Assembly (NCBI GenBank): GCA_013399875.1
Contig: VXAZ01000607.1
Location: 496,001-560,000 of the forward strand
Direction: 5' to 3'
From: Gymnorhina tibicen
Taxonomy: Eukaryota > Chordata > Aves > Passeriformes > Artamidae
DNA length: 64,000 bases
Both the position numbers and the translations under genes were made by a program. This document shows, piece after piece, positions 54,740 to 64,000 of the stretch. Within the stretch, counting starts at the first letter, position 1. Each line of letters opens with the position of its first letter. The notes under the pieces are model-generated. The model was given only the letters and a program-made list of their open reading frames with translations, had not been told where the DNA came from and ran no database searches.

Positions 54740-54905
54740 ATTTTCCCTAAATTGAATGTTTTTCACGGTTCTTCCAAGCAGTGTCTGCAGTACTTTGAGA
54801 TTACTCTCTCCCAGGGGGCTTCATAAAAGCTGTAAATACTCCAAATAGCTTTCAAGGTTGGCCTTGTGACAGTTCAGTTCCTGAGAAAATTTATGCTAAT
54901 GTGCT
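54740..54905 (+). repeat. Possible L2/MIR-type relic in AT-rich island
   Basis: 'gcagtactttgagattactc' and 'ggcttcataaaagctgtaaata' resemble the 'aaagcgctttgagat...ggcgctatataaa' block of L2/MIR-type 3' ends. Only about 60 bp are comparable, so the call is weak. The stretch is CpG-poor and could equally be a regulatory island. Confidence 0.3.
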
Positions 54906-55367
54906 GCTCCGTCACCATCCGGGAGCCCTCGCTGCAGACGCGTTTGTGCCTTCCAAGGAAAGATTTCAGATGGCGGTGTTTTGCTAAAAGTTAAATACAT
55001 CCAGGCTTTGAAGCTGAAATCGCCTGGTAGTGGCTCCCTTCTGCCATATCCCATCTCCAGGATTTGTTTAAAGACTACAAATCCACTTTTCCAGGAGCTC
55101 CAAGTCCTGCTGGGAGTGGGTGGGGATGGGACGCTGTGCCGTGGCTCGTGCCCCACACGGCAGCAGCCGAAGCACCTCCAGCCTGCTGAATTCCAGTTAG
55201 GATCTGTTTGCACCAGCTTTCCCTTTCATATCCACGGAGCTGAGGCCATACTCCTCCAAGTCTTGCAGAAAGCAACAGAGACAAGGCAGTTCTGGAAGTG
55301 GGTTTCTGCGAGAAGAGGAGCAGAGGGTGTAAATCCCATGGCACTACGGCTGGAGCACAGCACACCC
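54906..55367. other. Non-coding background
   Basis: No gene recognised. Confidence 0.5.
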
Positions 55368-56369
55368 TCAGCCCTTCGCCTTAACTGAGGCTGCAGGCAC
55401 TAAAAGGGAAAAGAAAAAAATCAGGGAGAACACACATGGAAGTGGCAAAGCCCCGGTGGATTTGGGGCTCCTGGAGGTGGCCCCACGTGGCTGATGGAGG
55501 AGCATCCACGGCTTCTCGTCACAGCAGAGCTCGGGGTAAGGGAGCGAGCGGAGCTGGGTCTGGAGGCAGGGTCGGGCTGGAGCACAGCCCGCTCCAGAGG
55601 CAGCACGGCCACGGCTGCGGGGATGGCCTCGCAGGAATGGTGCTGTCACCACACCAGGAGCCCGAGCCCAGAGCTTGAACCATGTTCCCTTCTGAGATGG
55701 GTTTGCAGCTCCCCTTGGTGGAGGGAAGTGGGGGGACAAGGGACAGCCTGCCCAAAACTGGGAAAAGGACTTCTGGGTTCCATGGACAGAGGAGTCCTCA
55801 CAGTTCTCCCCAGAAGCCATTTTAGCAATCCAGAAGTTCACAGGGTTGGGAGATCTGTGTGTCAGTCTCCAGCGTGGGATGTTGTGTACGGCTGTCTCAG
55901 TACAGTGGTTTCTGCAGTAACCAAATTCTTCCATCCTGGTGAGAAACAGAAGGGCTGAGGTTGCACGGAACCCCAGTTCCCCCAGGAACAGCAGGGTCCC
56001 GTGCAGGGGGCACCAGCTTTCTCTCGGGGTCTGGATTAGTGCTGAAATTCCTCTCTCCTCGCTTCTTCTGAAGTGTCCTTTGCCATCAGCCCCTGCTCTT
56101 GCACATGATTGATATTTGGCATTAGGATGTACCGGGAACACGCACCCATCGCTCCGCTGGGATGAGACACTTCCGCAAGCACATCCATCAGAGCTGCGAG
56201 AGCCACCCCGGCAAGGGGGAGGGAAGGCTGGGATCCCACCAGGGATCCTGCTGAGTCTGTGGGTCTGGGGAGAAGGGGGAGTTAAAGGTTTCCAGCAGAG
56301 GAAAAAAGGCTCCAGCAGAGGAAAAGCCTCTTGCAAAGGTGCAGCTCCGCAGCTCTGTGGGAATAACAC
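55368..56369 (-). other. Longest open reading frame, coding status doubtful
   Basis: A 333-codon frame, the longest gap-free frame in the window. The translation is Ser/Pro/Arg/Gly-rich with ten or more Cys scattered without pattern, a short hydrophobic stretch at the C-terminus and no domain I recognise. There is no codon-level sign of selection that I can see, and the plus strand is also open for 154 codons over part of it. Chance is the simpler explanation. Confidence 0.25.
55995..56014 (+). promoter_or_regulatory. CTCF-like site
   Basis: GTGCAGGGGGCACCAG contains CAGGGGGCAC, matching the most informative part of the CTCF consensus; the 5' portion agrees less well. Single-site prediction, low specificity. 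Confidence 0.2.
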
Positions 56370-56479
56370 CCCACGCCACGGGAATGCCTGTGCCCAAGGG
56401 AAGGTCTGGCTGCAGCATCCCGCCAGGGCCAGACTCTGCTCTGGAGCAGACCCAGGAGTGCCCGGAATTAACAGATCTG

Positions 56480-56600
56480 CATTGATTTTTTGTTTAACTT
56501 CCCATTTATTACAGCGCTGTGGATAGAGATTAACTTCTGTTGTTTGGTATTTATTGTTGCTTCACCTGCTTTCCAATGGCAGCCCAAGGTAAATGAATAA
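56480..56600. other. AT-rich patch
   Basis: TTTATTACAGCG, GATTAACTTCTG and GTATTTATTG cores; no distinctive structure. Confidence 0.3.
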
Positions 56601-56759
56601 TGAACCGGGAGCTCTGCCTGGCTGTGCTGTTGCTCTGAGGAAGGCACCTACCCTGTGCCTCGGATCCCTGGGGTCCGGGATGCACCTTGGATCCCCGAGG
56701 CTCTCCCTGAGCCCGAGCCCGCAGCCGGCAGGGCTCAGAGCGGGCCGGCACCTCCCTCC

Positions 56760-57130
56760 CCGAGCGGATCATTAATAATCATTAATACGCAGCCCTGCCG
56801 TGCCCTCAGCCACTGGTGGAAGCGCTGATCCTGATTGATCGGAGACGCCTCGGCCGAGCTCCCACGGCCCCGCTGGGCCCTCACGTAACAAGTGCAACAC
56901 ACTGGAAAGAGGGGAATTACTCTTGACACTGGGATTATATCTCTGCCAACAGCATCAATATTCTATTAAAGATATGTGATAATATAACACTAATTGCCAA
57001 TCGAGGGCCATTAAAGGCAGCCTACAAACAGCGCTTCCATCTCACCTCTCAGATTAAAAACACCGCAGTGATTTCCTGTTCCTCGTGCTTTATTCCTGTG
57101 TTTTCTGCCCATGCATAATGCAGCAATGCA
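56760..57130. promoter_or_regulatory. Candidate regulatory island
   Basis: GATCATTAATAATCATTAATACG at the left, then 56920-57020 with GGGATTATATC, TATTCTATTAAAG, GATAATATAACACTAATTG and GCCATTAAAGG. CpG-poor in the AT-rich part. Confidence 0.35.
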
Positions 57131-58080
57131 AATTGCCAGCCGGTGCCCAGACAACCGCTGCCTTCCCCTGCCATCCAAGGGTAAAGGATTCCTAAGCCTG
57201 GAAGGAGGCAGGAAGGACATAAATCACGTCCACAAGCCAAGAACAGCATGGGGGGAGACTCCTCTCCCATTCCCATTTGGCCACGGGCCTAAGGGCATCA
57301 TCACAATTGGCCGTGACTTAGCAAGGGGGGAACACACAACGTGTGTGGGAAGAACCAGGAGCAGCCCAGCCCTGCCAAGGTCTGGAGATTCCTCACTGAG
57401 CCTTTGCCTCTGCCAGATCAGCAAGTCCCCATCTCCATAAGGAGCACTCGGTGATTTACCGCTCCCTCTGCGCAAGGCTTGAGTGTTTCTGGGCAAGAAC
57501 AAGCCAGTTTGGGTCTTCCAAGGCTTCAGAGCTTGGAGACATTGGCCTGGATTTAAAGATGTTCTTTATTCCTTTATTTTTCCCTAAGGTTACGGAGGGC
57601 GAACAGCCCACACCAGCAGTCACAAAGTCAATGAATTTGAAACAAAGAGCATAAACTCCAAAAACCTCATCCTGCAGGTGCAAAGCCACCCCTGCCATCA
57701 AGCTTCAGTGCCCAAAGCCTCTGAATATTTTGCAGAATGAGGGATTGAAAGACAAAACCAGGCTCCTGGGCATCCCCAGCTGCATCAGGCACAGCCCCCT
57801 GGAGATGGAGTTCCTGGTGAGAACAACAAGAGCATTCCAGCCGAGGAGGGAACACTTTCCTGAGGAGAAGCAGGAATTGGGGCTGCCTCTGTCTCAGCTG
57901 CCGTTACTGGCACGGCGTGGCTCAGCAATGCTTTTGGAGCACGGAACTGAGGAGCTTGTGTGAAATAAATGTACGAGGATGGAGTAGGTGACCCTCTCTC
58001 CCCAGGACACAAGGCAGGGTCTGCATTGCCCACGCTGCCAACGCCTCTCCAGGGCAGCCTCAGCACAGGCAACTTCCCTG
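57131..58080. other. Non-coding background
   Basis: No gene recognised; neutral composition at 57540-57740. Confidence 0.5.
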
Positions 58081-58084
58081 AACA

Positions 58085-58440
58085 TTTATTTCCAGAGGTG
58101 CCAGCTGTGCATTATTGTAATGAGACACAGGAATATTCCCTCAGTTCTACCAGCTATAGATTGAAGCCGCAAAGAGAAATCATCTGAACCTCCATCTGAT
58201 CAATCTTGTCAAAACACGTTCATTTAATCCCTTACAAATGAAAGGAAGATGTGTTTAAAATGTCATCCTTGGGGTCTGGGAGCCCCGTTCCTATAAATCA
58301 GTCAACCCAGGTAAACCGTGTTATTTAGGAGCTCTTTGACAGCAGACGTGCCAGAGACATTTTTAAGCTATGCACACAAGGTTTACATCACCTCAGACGT
58401 AGAATTATTCCCGGTTTCCTTTCATTTTACCTTTCCATGA
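58085..58440. promoter_or_regulatory. Strong candidate regulatory region
   Basis: About 350 CpG-poor bases: GCATTATTGTAATGAG, the palindrome GGAATATTCC (58130-58139), CTGATCAATC, TTCATTTAATCCC and TTTTAAGCTATGC. Uniform low GC against GC-rich flanks. Confidence 0.4.
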
Positions 58441-59035
58441 CTAAGCACCAGCACGGGGAGGAGACAGATGTGCGGAGGTCACGCAGGGACACACATCTCG
58501 CAGGGAAGCCGAGCAGGGTGAGCCCCAGGGCTGACAGCCTCACAGAGGTGCCAGCAGGGACGGGAGGCGCGTCAGGCGCTGCCTTTCTCAGCCCTCACCC
58601 GGCTCGTGCTGCCCAGGTGTGTCCCGGGGCACAGCGGTCCCCAGCCCACGGGCACAGCGTGGTGACACCACCCCCGGGAGCAGCAGCCGGGGAAAACTCG
58701 GCCGCCCTCGCCCACAGCAAGGTCCCTGCTCTCCGGCAAGAGCAGCGCACCAAAAGAAGCACTCTGGGAACGGTTTCTGTGCCGCCTCGAGGAAGGATTG
58801 ACCTCGCAGCCCTGCCACGGGCTGGGGAGAACTTGGGAGCTACAATTTTCTTTGCACCGCTGGGCGAGGAGCTTCACCTCCTGAACCTCGTTCAGCTCCT
58901 GGGCTTGGTACCCTGCAGCCTCGCCAGAGGTGAGCTGAGAGGCAGCCCTGATATCCCTGCAGCTGCCCAAAGGAACTCACAGCACATCCCACAACAAGAG
59001 CCCCCCAGGTCTGACTCCCAGGGCATCCGGGGGCT
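58441..59035. other. GC-rich background with CpG
   Basis: A 201-codon plus frame spans it; its Ala/Pro/Arg/Ser-rich translation matches nothing known. Confidence 0.5.
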
Positions 59036-59039
59036 AGGC

Positions 59040-59465
59040 TGAGCTCTTTTGGGCCACCCCCTCAATGTCCATTTAGCAGTAAAGATGTTTGACAGCTGTG
59101 ACAATGGACAGGGATCGGTTGGGTTCTTTATTGGTCCTGAAGGTGCTTATATTTAAAACAATTTGTTAGGCTCCCCATGATTTACTGCTGCACTGGAAAA
59201 TGGGGCTGAGTATTGATTCTTTGCCTTTTCTATCGCAAATGGGTGTAATGTTTTATAGTATGTCAGAATAATAGCAGTGGGCACTTTATCAATGTCAAAT
59301 GTTAAAAATGATCAGCTATTGTGATGTAGGAGATTAAATATGAAAGCTTGATGGGTATATAAAAGCAAAATGGCAATAATAAAGGGATTTTTTATGTTCA
59401 ACTCGTTGCTCTCCCAAATCTACCTGGGGAGCTATTAGAACCAATGTGCTGATCAGCGACACATC
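59040..59465. promoter_or_regulatory. Strong candidate regulatory region
   Basis: About 400 CpG-poor bases. TGACAGCTGT (59090-59099: TALE core fused to a CAGCTG E-box) is followed at once by ACAATGG (59101-59107, SOX-type). Further right are TTTATTGGTCC (CCAAT box), GATTTACTGC, GAGATTAAATATG, a TATA-like TATATAAAAG at about 59356 and CAATAATAAAGG. The TALE-E-box-SOX composite is the clearest motif syntax in the right half of the window. Confidence 0.45.
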
Positions 59466-60640
59466 ACCATGGGTTAAAGGATGGCAAAGCGCTGGCTTTG
59501 ATTCCCAGGGAGCCTTTGCGTTGCCCAGCTGGTTCGGGGGCCAGAAGTTGAACCCTGCCCTTCCCTGCCCGGACTCTGCAGAATTTTGTGTCCCCCGAGT
59601 TGTGCATAAACACAAAGCTTGGAGCTGGGATACCCATCAGGCATCCCAGAGCCCTTCTCTCCCCAGAGGGGATGAGCCACCAGCAACACAGAGCTCCTGC
59701 ATGGAGGAAGGCAGGCACGACAAGCCAGGTTTGGGGCAGAGGGAGCTTAAGGACTGTGAGGCTGCGAAGCCTGAGGGATTCAGGGCACGGTGCAAACAGA
59801 TCCCTCTGGGTGATGAGCCCAAAGCAGAACAGAAAATTGCATGTTTCTCACTGTTCCCGCACTCCTGTAACCCAGACAAACAAATTAATTGCAGAGTCAC
59901 TTAATGCACTGATTGGATGAGATGCAGGACCTGATGCCAAGCAGTCGGCGAGGACACGACCCCGGGACCATAGTGGGGTGCAGCTCCCACTAAAAGGGGT
60001 TGGCAGGATGTGAGCTACACCTACACAGGATTTTTTACACTCACGAAGCGAAGACCTTTCCACGAGGACATCTTCAAGACTAACTAGTCCTTAAATTTTT
60101 AACATCTGAAGCACAACCATCTGTGCCTTTGCTCTGCACCCAGCACAGCCCGATGAGCGGAGCTGGTTTCAGCTGGCTGCTCCAGCAGCTGTGCCAGAGC
60201 CCGCTGAGCACAGAGAGGCAGAAGAAGCTGTTTCAAGAGCAGAGAAGAGCTTCCTGCAGCACAAGTGCAAGGTGGAAACCTCAAGAGGAGTCTGGACTCG
60301 GTGAGCAGGAAAGAGCCTCCCCCCCATGCCCAAAGCTGTGCTCACCTCGGGGCTTCCTCGCTGCCCTGTGGGCTCGTCCAGAGGAACTGCTGCAGGTCTG
60401 CCAGCAGCCACTTCTCTGCGGCCCTGTTATCTAACGCTGCTAAAAATAATCCTTCCTCACTGCTCCTGCCCTCTCTGCAGCTCTCAGACCTCCCCTCAGC
60501 ACTCAGGGCCCCGGTGCACCCAGCACCAGCCCTTTTATAGCCACAGCAGGGCCTCATTCCTGCCAGCCTGCTGCAAATCCTGCTCATGGCAAACAGCTGG
60601 GCTCCTCCAGCAGCCTGGGCTGCCCTCAGCTCCTTAACAC
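59466..60640. other. Non-coding background
   Basis: AT-richer at 59830-59910 and 60020-60120. No gene or repeat recognised before the minisatellite. Confidence 0.5.
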
Positions 60641-60641
60641 C

Positions 60642-61628
60642 ATGGATGGGATGCTGGGATGTGCCATAGAAGGGATGCTGGGTGTGCCATGGAAGGGATG
60701 CAGGGCTGTGCCATGGAAGGGATGCAGGGCTGTGCCATGGATGGGATGCTGGGTGTGCCATGGAAGGGATGCTGGGCTGTGCCATGGATGGGATGCTGGG
60801 TGTGCCATGGAAGGGATGCAGGGCTGTGCCATGGATGGGATGCTGGGTGTGCCATGGAAGGGATGCTGGGCTGTGCTATGGANNNNNNNNNNNNNNNNNN
60901 NNNNNNNNNNNNNNNNNNNNNNNNNNNNNNNNNNNNNNNNNNNNNNNNNNNNNNNNNNNNNNNNNNNNNNNNNNNNNNNNNNNNNNNNNNNNNNNNNNNN
61001 NNNNNNNNNNNNNNNNNNNNNNNNNNNNNNNNNNNNNNNNNNNNNNNNNNNNNNNNNNNNNNNNNNNNNNNNNNNNNNNNNNNNNNNNNNNNNNNNNNNN
61101 NNNNNNNNNNNNNNNNNNNNNNNNNNNNNNNNNNNNNNNNNNNNNNNNNNNNNNNNNNNNNNNNNNNNNNNNNNNNNNNNNNNNNNNNNNNNNNNNNNNN
61201 NNNNNNNNNNNNNNNNNNNNNNNNNNNNNNNNNNNNNNNNNNNNNNNNNNNNNNNNNNNNNNNNNNNNNNNNNNNNNNNNNNNNNNNNNNNNNNNNNNNN
61301 NNNNNNNNNNNNNNNNNNNNNNNNNNNNNNNNNNNNNNNNNNNNNNNNNNNNNNNNNNNNNNNNNNNNNNNNNNNNNNNNNNNNNNNNNNNNNNNNNNNN
61401 NNNNNTGTGCCATGGAAGGGATGCAGGGCTGTGCCATGGAAGGGATGCAGGGCTGTGCCATGGAAGGGATGCTGGGTGTGCCATGGATGGGATGCTGGGT
61501 TGTGCCATGGAGGGGATGCTGGGTGTGCCATGGAAGGGATGCAGGGCTGTGCCATGGAAGGGATGCAGGGCTGTGCCATGGAAGGGATGCTGGGTGTGCC
61601 ATGGAAGGGATGCTGGGTGTGCCATGGA
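60642..61628. repeat. 23/24-bp minisatellite with higher-order structure
   Basis: Ten units lie before the gap (60642-60877) and nine after it (61412-61623). Each starts ATGGAAGGG or ATGGATGGG and ends TGTGCC; 23-bp units have GCTGGGTGTGCC and 24-bp units GCAGGGCTGTGCC or GCTGGGCTGTGCC. From 60737 ATGGATGGG 23-mers alternate with ATGGAAGGG 24-mers as three 47-bp dimers. Because units of 23 and 24 bp mix, all frames stay open, which produces the WKGC/HGRDAG-type pseudo-proteins; none is a gene. Confidence 0.95.
60883..61405. other. Assembly gap (523 N)
   Basis: Unresolved bases inside the minisatellite. Both edges are repeat units, so the gap almost certainly contains more units and its true length is unknown. 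Confidence 0.99.
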
Positions 61629-61955
61629 CCGTCGCCACGGCAGCAGCTGTCAGCGGCAGCACCAGGGTGGGGGCCGGGGGTTTCAAAGCCGGTTTCTGGC
61701 AGGGTGACAGCTCTGTGGGCTGGCAGCTCCGCTCAGCTCCTGCGTCTCGGCCAGGAGCAGAGCCAGCACGACGCCGTCGCTGGCACGGCCGCGTGTGCTG
61801 CAGACAGAGAAGCTCCCTGAGCGCGTCCCGCCCGACGCCCCGCGGGGAATCAGCTGCTGGGGCTGGGTTTGATCCGTCCCCCGAGAGCTCCTGCTCCCCA
61901 ACGTCAGACAAAACAGCCAGAAAAAGGAGGGAAAAATTCCAGAACTCAGTCGCTA
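61629..61955. other. CpG-containing background
   Basis: Moderate CpG, no gene recognised. Confidence 0.45.
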
Positions 61956-61959
61956 GAGG

Positions 61960-62320
61960 CGACTCCCCTTAGAATCATTAACGGTCTCACCAAGAAAGCA
62001 CCACAAAAAGCCTTGTAATTCCTGAAGCCTGGACTCCAATTAATTTTTTTTGAGTGGTCGTAAGCAAGAGGAAAAAAATCTGCACAGGCAGGACAAATGT
62101 TCTCCTAATTACCTAAACACTTTATTAACCAAAGCTAATTAAAGCATTTCTTGGAGTCTGACAAATGTCTGGAATTACTCAATTTAGAAGTTAGTTTTGT
62201 CTCCCGTAATTTATACAGCGATGGAAAGTTGGGGAGGGGGGGAATATCTTTCAACTAATGTTTTTTATTAAAGCTGACAGCAATAATTAGTTATTTGCTA
62301 CTAATGGGGTGGCCCCTGGA
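61960..62320. promoter_or_regulatory. Strong candidate regulatory region
   Basis: About 350 bp, CpG-poor, with CCAATTAATTTTTTTTG, CTCCTAATTACC, GCTAATTAAAGC, GGAATTACTC, CGTAATTTATAC, TTTTTATTAAAGC and GCAATAATTAGTTATTTGC. The highest density of TAATT cores in the window. Confidence 0.45.
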
Positions 62321-62631
62321 GGGAAATTTGCCGAGATGGATGGCTTGGGCTCATGCCAGCAGTAATTGGTCTGAGCGTGGTCAGGCGCTGCCAGGGCGTC
62401 CCGAATGCAGCCGGCACCGCGCTCCAGGCCCTGCCTTCCATCCCGGCCTCCCGGAGCCCCGGCAGCTCTGGAGATGGAGCCTGGCAGGAACGGCAGCAGG
62501 AAATGAGGCTGGAAGTTGGGAATTGCAGCTGGGGGTTTACAGGGAGCTCCCATTTCTCTGGGAATAAGAATTTCGTGTTGTGCCACTCTGGTGGACGGTT
62601 GCTGGCGAGTACAAGGGATCCGCAGTAAAAA

Positions 62632-62760
62632 TTTCCTTTTTTTTCTTCCAGGGAATATCTGGTTGTGCTCTTCAGGGGTCAGTGGGAAAAGCACTGGGCC
62701 TGGATGTAAAGCTGTGCCTGATTATGAGAGAAGAAGAGAAGAGAAGAGAAAAGTTTAATG
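62632..62760 (+). other. Splice-acceptor-like site followed by purine-rich tract
   Basis: TTCCTTTTTTTTCTTCCAG ends at about 62651, a near-ideal acceptor. About 75 bp later GAGAGAAGAAGAGAAGAG resembles an exonic splicing enhancer. A weak donor AAA/GTAGGT occurs near 62834. The open frame between is about 55 codons with no family match, so a non-coding exon is as likely as a coding one. Confidence 0.25.
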
Positions 62761-62924
62761 CTGAGCACTTACCATGGGCTTTTACCTCGCTGTTTCTCAT
62801 CGCTGGAGTCAACTGACTACAGCTCTTCTTAAAAGTAGGTTTCTGGTTTCCACAGACGCAGAAAAAGCCCCGATCACGGGAAACTAATGAGCTCTGCAGG
62901 TTCAGAAATCAGAATGCAAAGAAA

Positions 62925-63175
62925 GAGGATCCAGATTTTCTTTTCATCTCCTTTTTTTTGAGCTTGACATATAATTTTGAATGCTCACATTGTCAATACC
63001 TTTTGTTTCTCATCCTTCCTATAAACTGCAAATGATCCAATTATAGAGTAAAAGGAACAGAAAAGGGGGAAAGCAAGAGGAATAGAATAATCTATGGGGG
63101 AAAGAAAGTAGCTAAGATGAAAAGCTAATGAAACAACAAATCCAAAGCAGTGCGGACAAATTAAAGGGGGTTTGG
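62925..63175. promoter_or_regulatory. Candidate regulatory region
   Basis: CpG-free for over 200 bp: CATATAATTTTGAATGC, CATTGTCAATACC, CCAATTATAGAG, AGAATAATCTATGG and AGCTAATGAAAC. The 5' part is T-rich, the 3' part A/G-rich. Confidence 0.35.
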
Positions 63176-64000
63176 AGTCAGACAGGGAGGGGAGGGCAAG
63201 GCAAGGATTCAGGTCTGTCCCTTGGCCTCCCGCATCTCCACCTGGTCTGGGCTCCCTCCCTCTGGCTGACTCCTGAGCCCCCACTGGGTTCCATCACACA
63301 CACGGCTGCCCTGGGACAGCCCAGGCCGCGCCGTGTCCGTGCCCAGGGGTGCCCCTCTGTGGGCTCAGACGGATCAGCCCTGTGCAGCCAGGGAGGATCT
63401 CTGCAGCCTGGCATGGAAAGATCTATTTTCCTTCTCTTTTTTTTCCCCAAGAGGGAGAGGAGAGACGTGTCACAGGCTGGGAAATGCGCTGAAAGTGCTC
63501 CGCTGGAGAGGTTAAGTGGGGAGCCTCGGCGGGCGCGTGACCGCTGTGCTGTTCCGCGGCAGGGCCTGACACTGGAAGCCGTGGCTGAGGCAGGGCTCGG
63601 TGTCGGGGCCGTGTGATGAGGTGTTCCACATGGCCCGGCCTTGCTGGCACCGCCACGGCTCCCCACGCGCTCCACGCTGGGCGTTTGCTCCGGGCTCTGG
63701 CCGTGCCGGCAGCCCCGGCGCCCGGAGCCCCTTTCCCAGCCGTGCCCACAGGACGGGACCTCGTGTCCCAGAGCCTCTCCACAGCCCAAAACCTCTCATC
63801 CCACGCTTGAGCCCCAAGCCGTCGGCACGGACCCAAAGGGCACCGTCCCACCCCGTGGCATCCCTGCCCACATTCCCAGGAAAGGGGCATCTCCCCTTCC
63901 TCTCCTTGCTCTTCACCCCCAGCCCTCCCGAGCTGGGACACGTGGGCACAGGCTCCGGGACCCCGCCCTGGGACCCACGGGAGCGGTGCCTTGCCCACGG
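63176..64000. other. GC- and CpG-rich background
   Basis: CpG is frequent at 63310-63370 and 63510-63720. Open frames exceed 190 codons on the minus strand, but the translations are compositionally biased and match nothing known. Confidence 0.5.

Noticed and set aside
60642..60882. Regular repeats as a CRISPR or coding repeat
   Set aside because: Units are head-to-tail with no unique spacers; this is a minisatellite.
60642..61972. Very long open frames through the minisatellite and gap (up to 437 codons)
   Set aside because: They consist of tandem 23/24-bp units plus unknown residues across the N gap; openness in several frames on both strands is a property of the repeat, not a gene.
1..64000. 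tRNA, rRNA, snRNA or familiar microRNA genes
   Set aside because: Scanned by eye for B-box-like GGTTCGA, U6/7SK starts and common microRNA seeds in long hairpins; none found. A covariance-model search would be decisive.
1..64000. Endogenous retrovirus or LTR elements
   Set aside because: No LTR pair, primer-binding site or gag/pol-like frame was seen; interspersed repeats recognised are all CR1 or L2/MIR type.

Overview
The window looks like avian nuclear DNA, most likely from a songbird, and I find no protein-coding gene, tRNA, rRNA or known small RNA that I can support. The bird call rests on CR1 LINE relics. One at about 9.65-9.87 kb carries the 3' tail typical of passerine CR1 copies. 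A second 3' tail lies at about 21.02-21.09 kb, an older CR1/L3-like piece at 27.57-27.81 kb, and an antisense piece from the end of the CR1 reverse-transcriptase ORF at 43.67-43.85 kb. Very low repeat content and high GC with CpG-rich patches fit a GC-rich, gene-regulatory part of a bird genome. I cannot name the locus.

The architecture is GC-rich, low-information background (C/A/G-rich with many chance ORFs) interrupted by AT-rich islands of 100-600 bp. The islands are dense in TAATTA/ATTA homeodomain cores, octamers (ATGCAAAT), E-boxes, GATA pairs, TTTATGG (CDX/HOX9-13 type) sites and short perfect palindromes. This is the usual look of a non-coding regulatory landscape around, or in a large intron of, a developmental gene. 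Calling the islands conserved enhancers is inference: no alignment was available.

Layout: 0-8 kb holds background, islands at 2.0-2.6, 3.2-3.5, 6.3 and 7.5-7.9 kb, and an ancient L2/MIR-like relic at 6.73-6.96 kb. Near 8.0 kb a textbook minus-strand core promoter (TATA plus pyrimidine initiator) sits below a tandem array of E-boxes. 8-19 kb has CR1, many palindromic islands and a CpG-rich segment (13.2-14.6 kb) with a TATA box. 19-31 kb has a CATC microsatellite, CR1 relics, paired palindromes and a nested palindrome at 27.05-27.09 kb. 31-43 kb has a second CpG-rich segment (31.3-32.5 kb) with a poly-C hairpin and one unresolved base, then many islands. 43-50 kb has antisense CR1, a perfect hairpin, a telomere-like hexamer run, an L2/MIR-like relic and the longest island (47.6-48.2 kb). 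50-64 kb has islands at 52, 57, 58-59.5, 62 and 63 kb and a 23/24-bp minisatellite at 60.64-61.63 kb interrupted by a 523-base assembly gap.

No genes work together here in any way I can show. The best leads are the minus-strand core promoter near 8.0 kb, the palindrome-bearing islands and the higher-order minisatellite. The many long ORFs are best explained by GC-rich composition.
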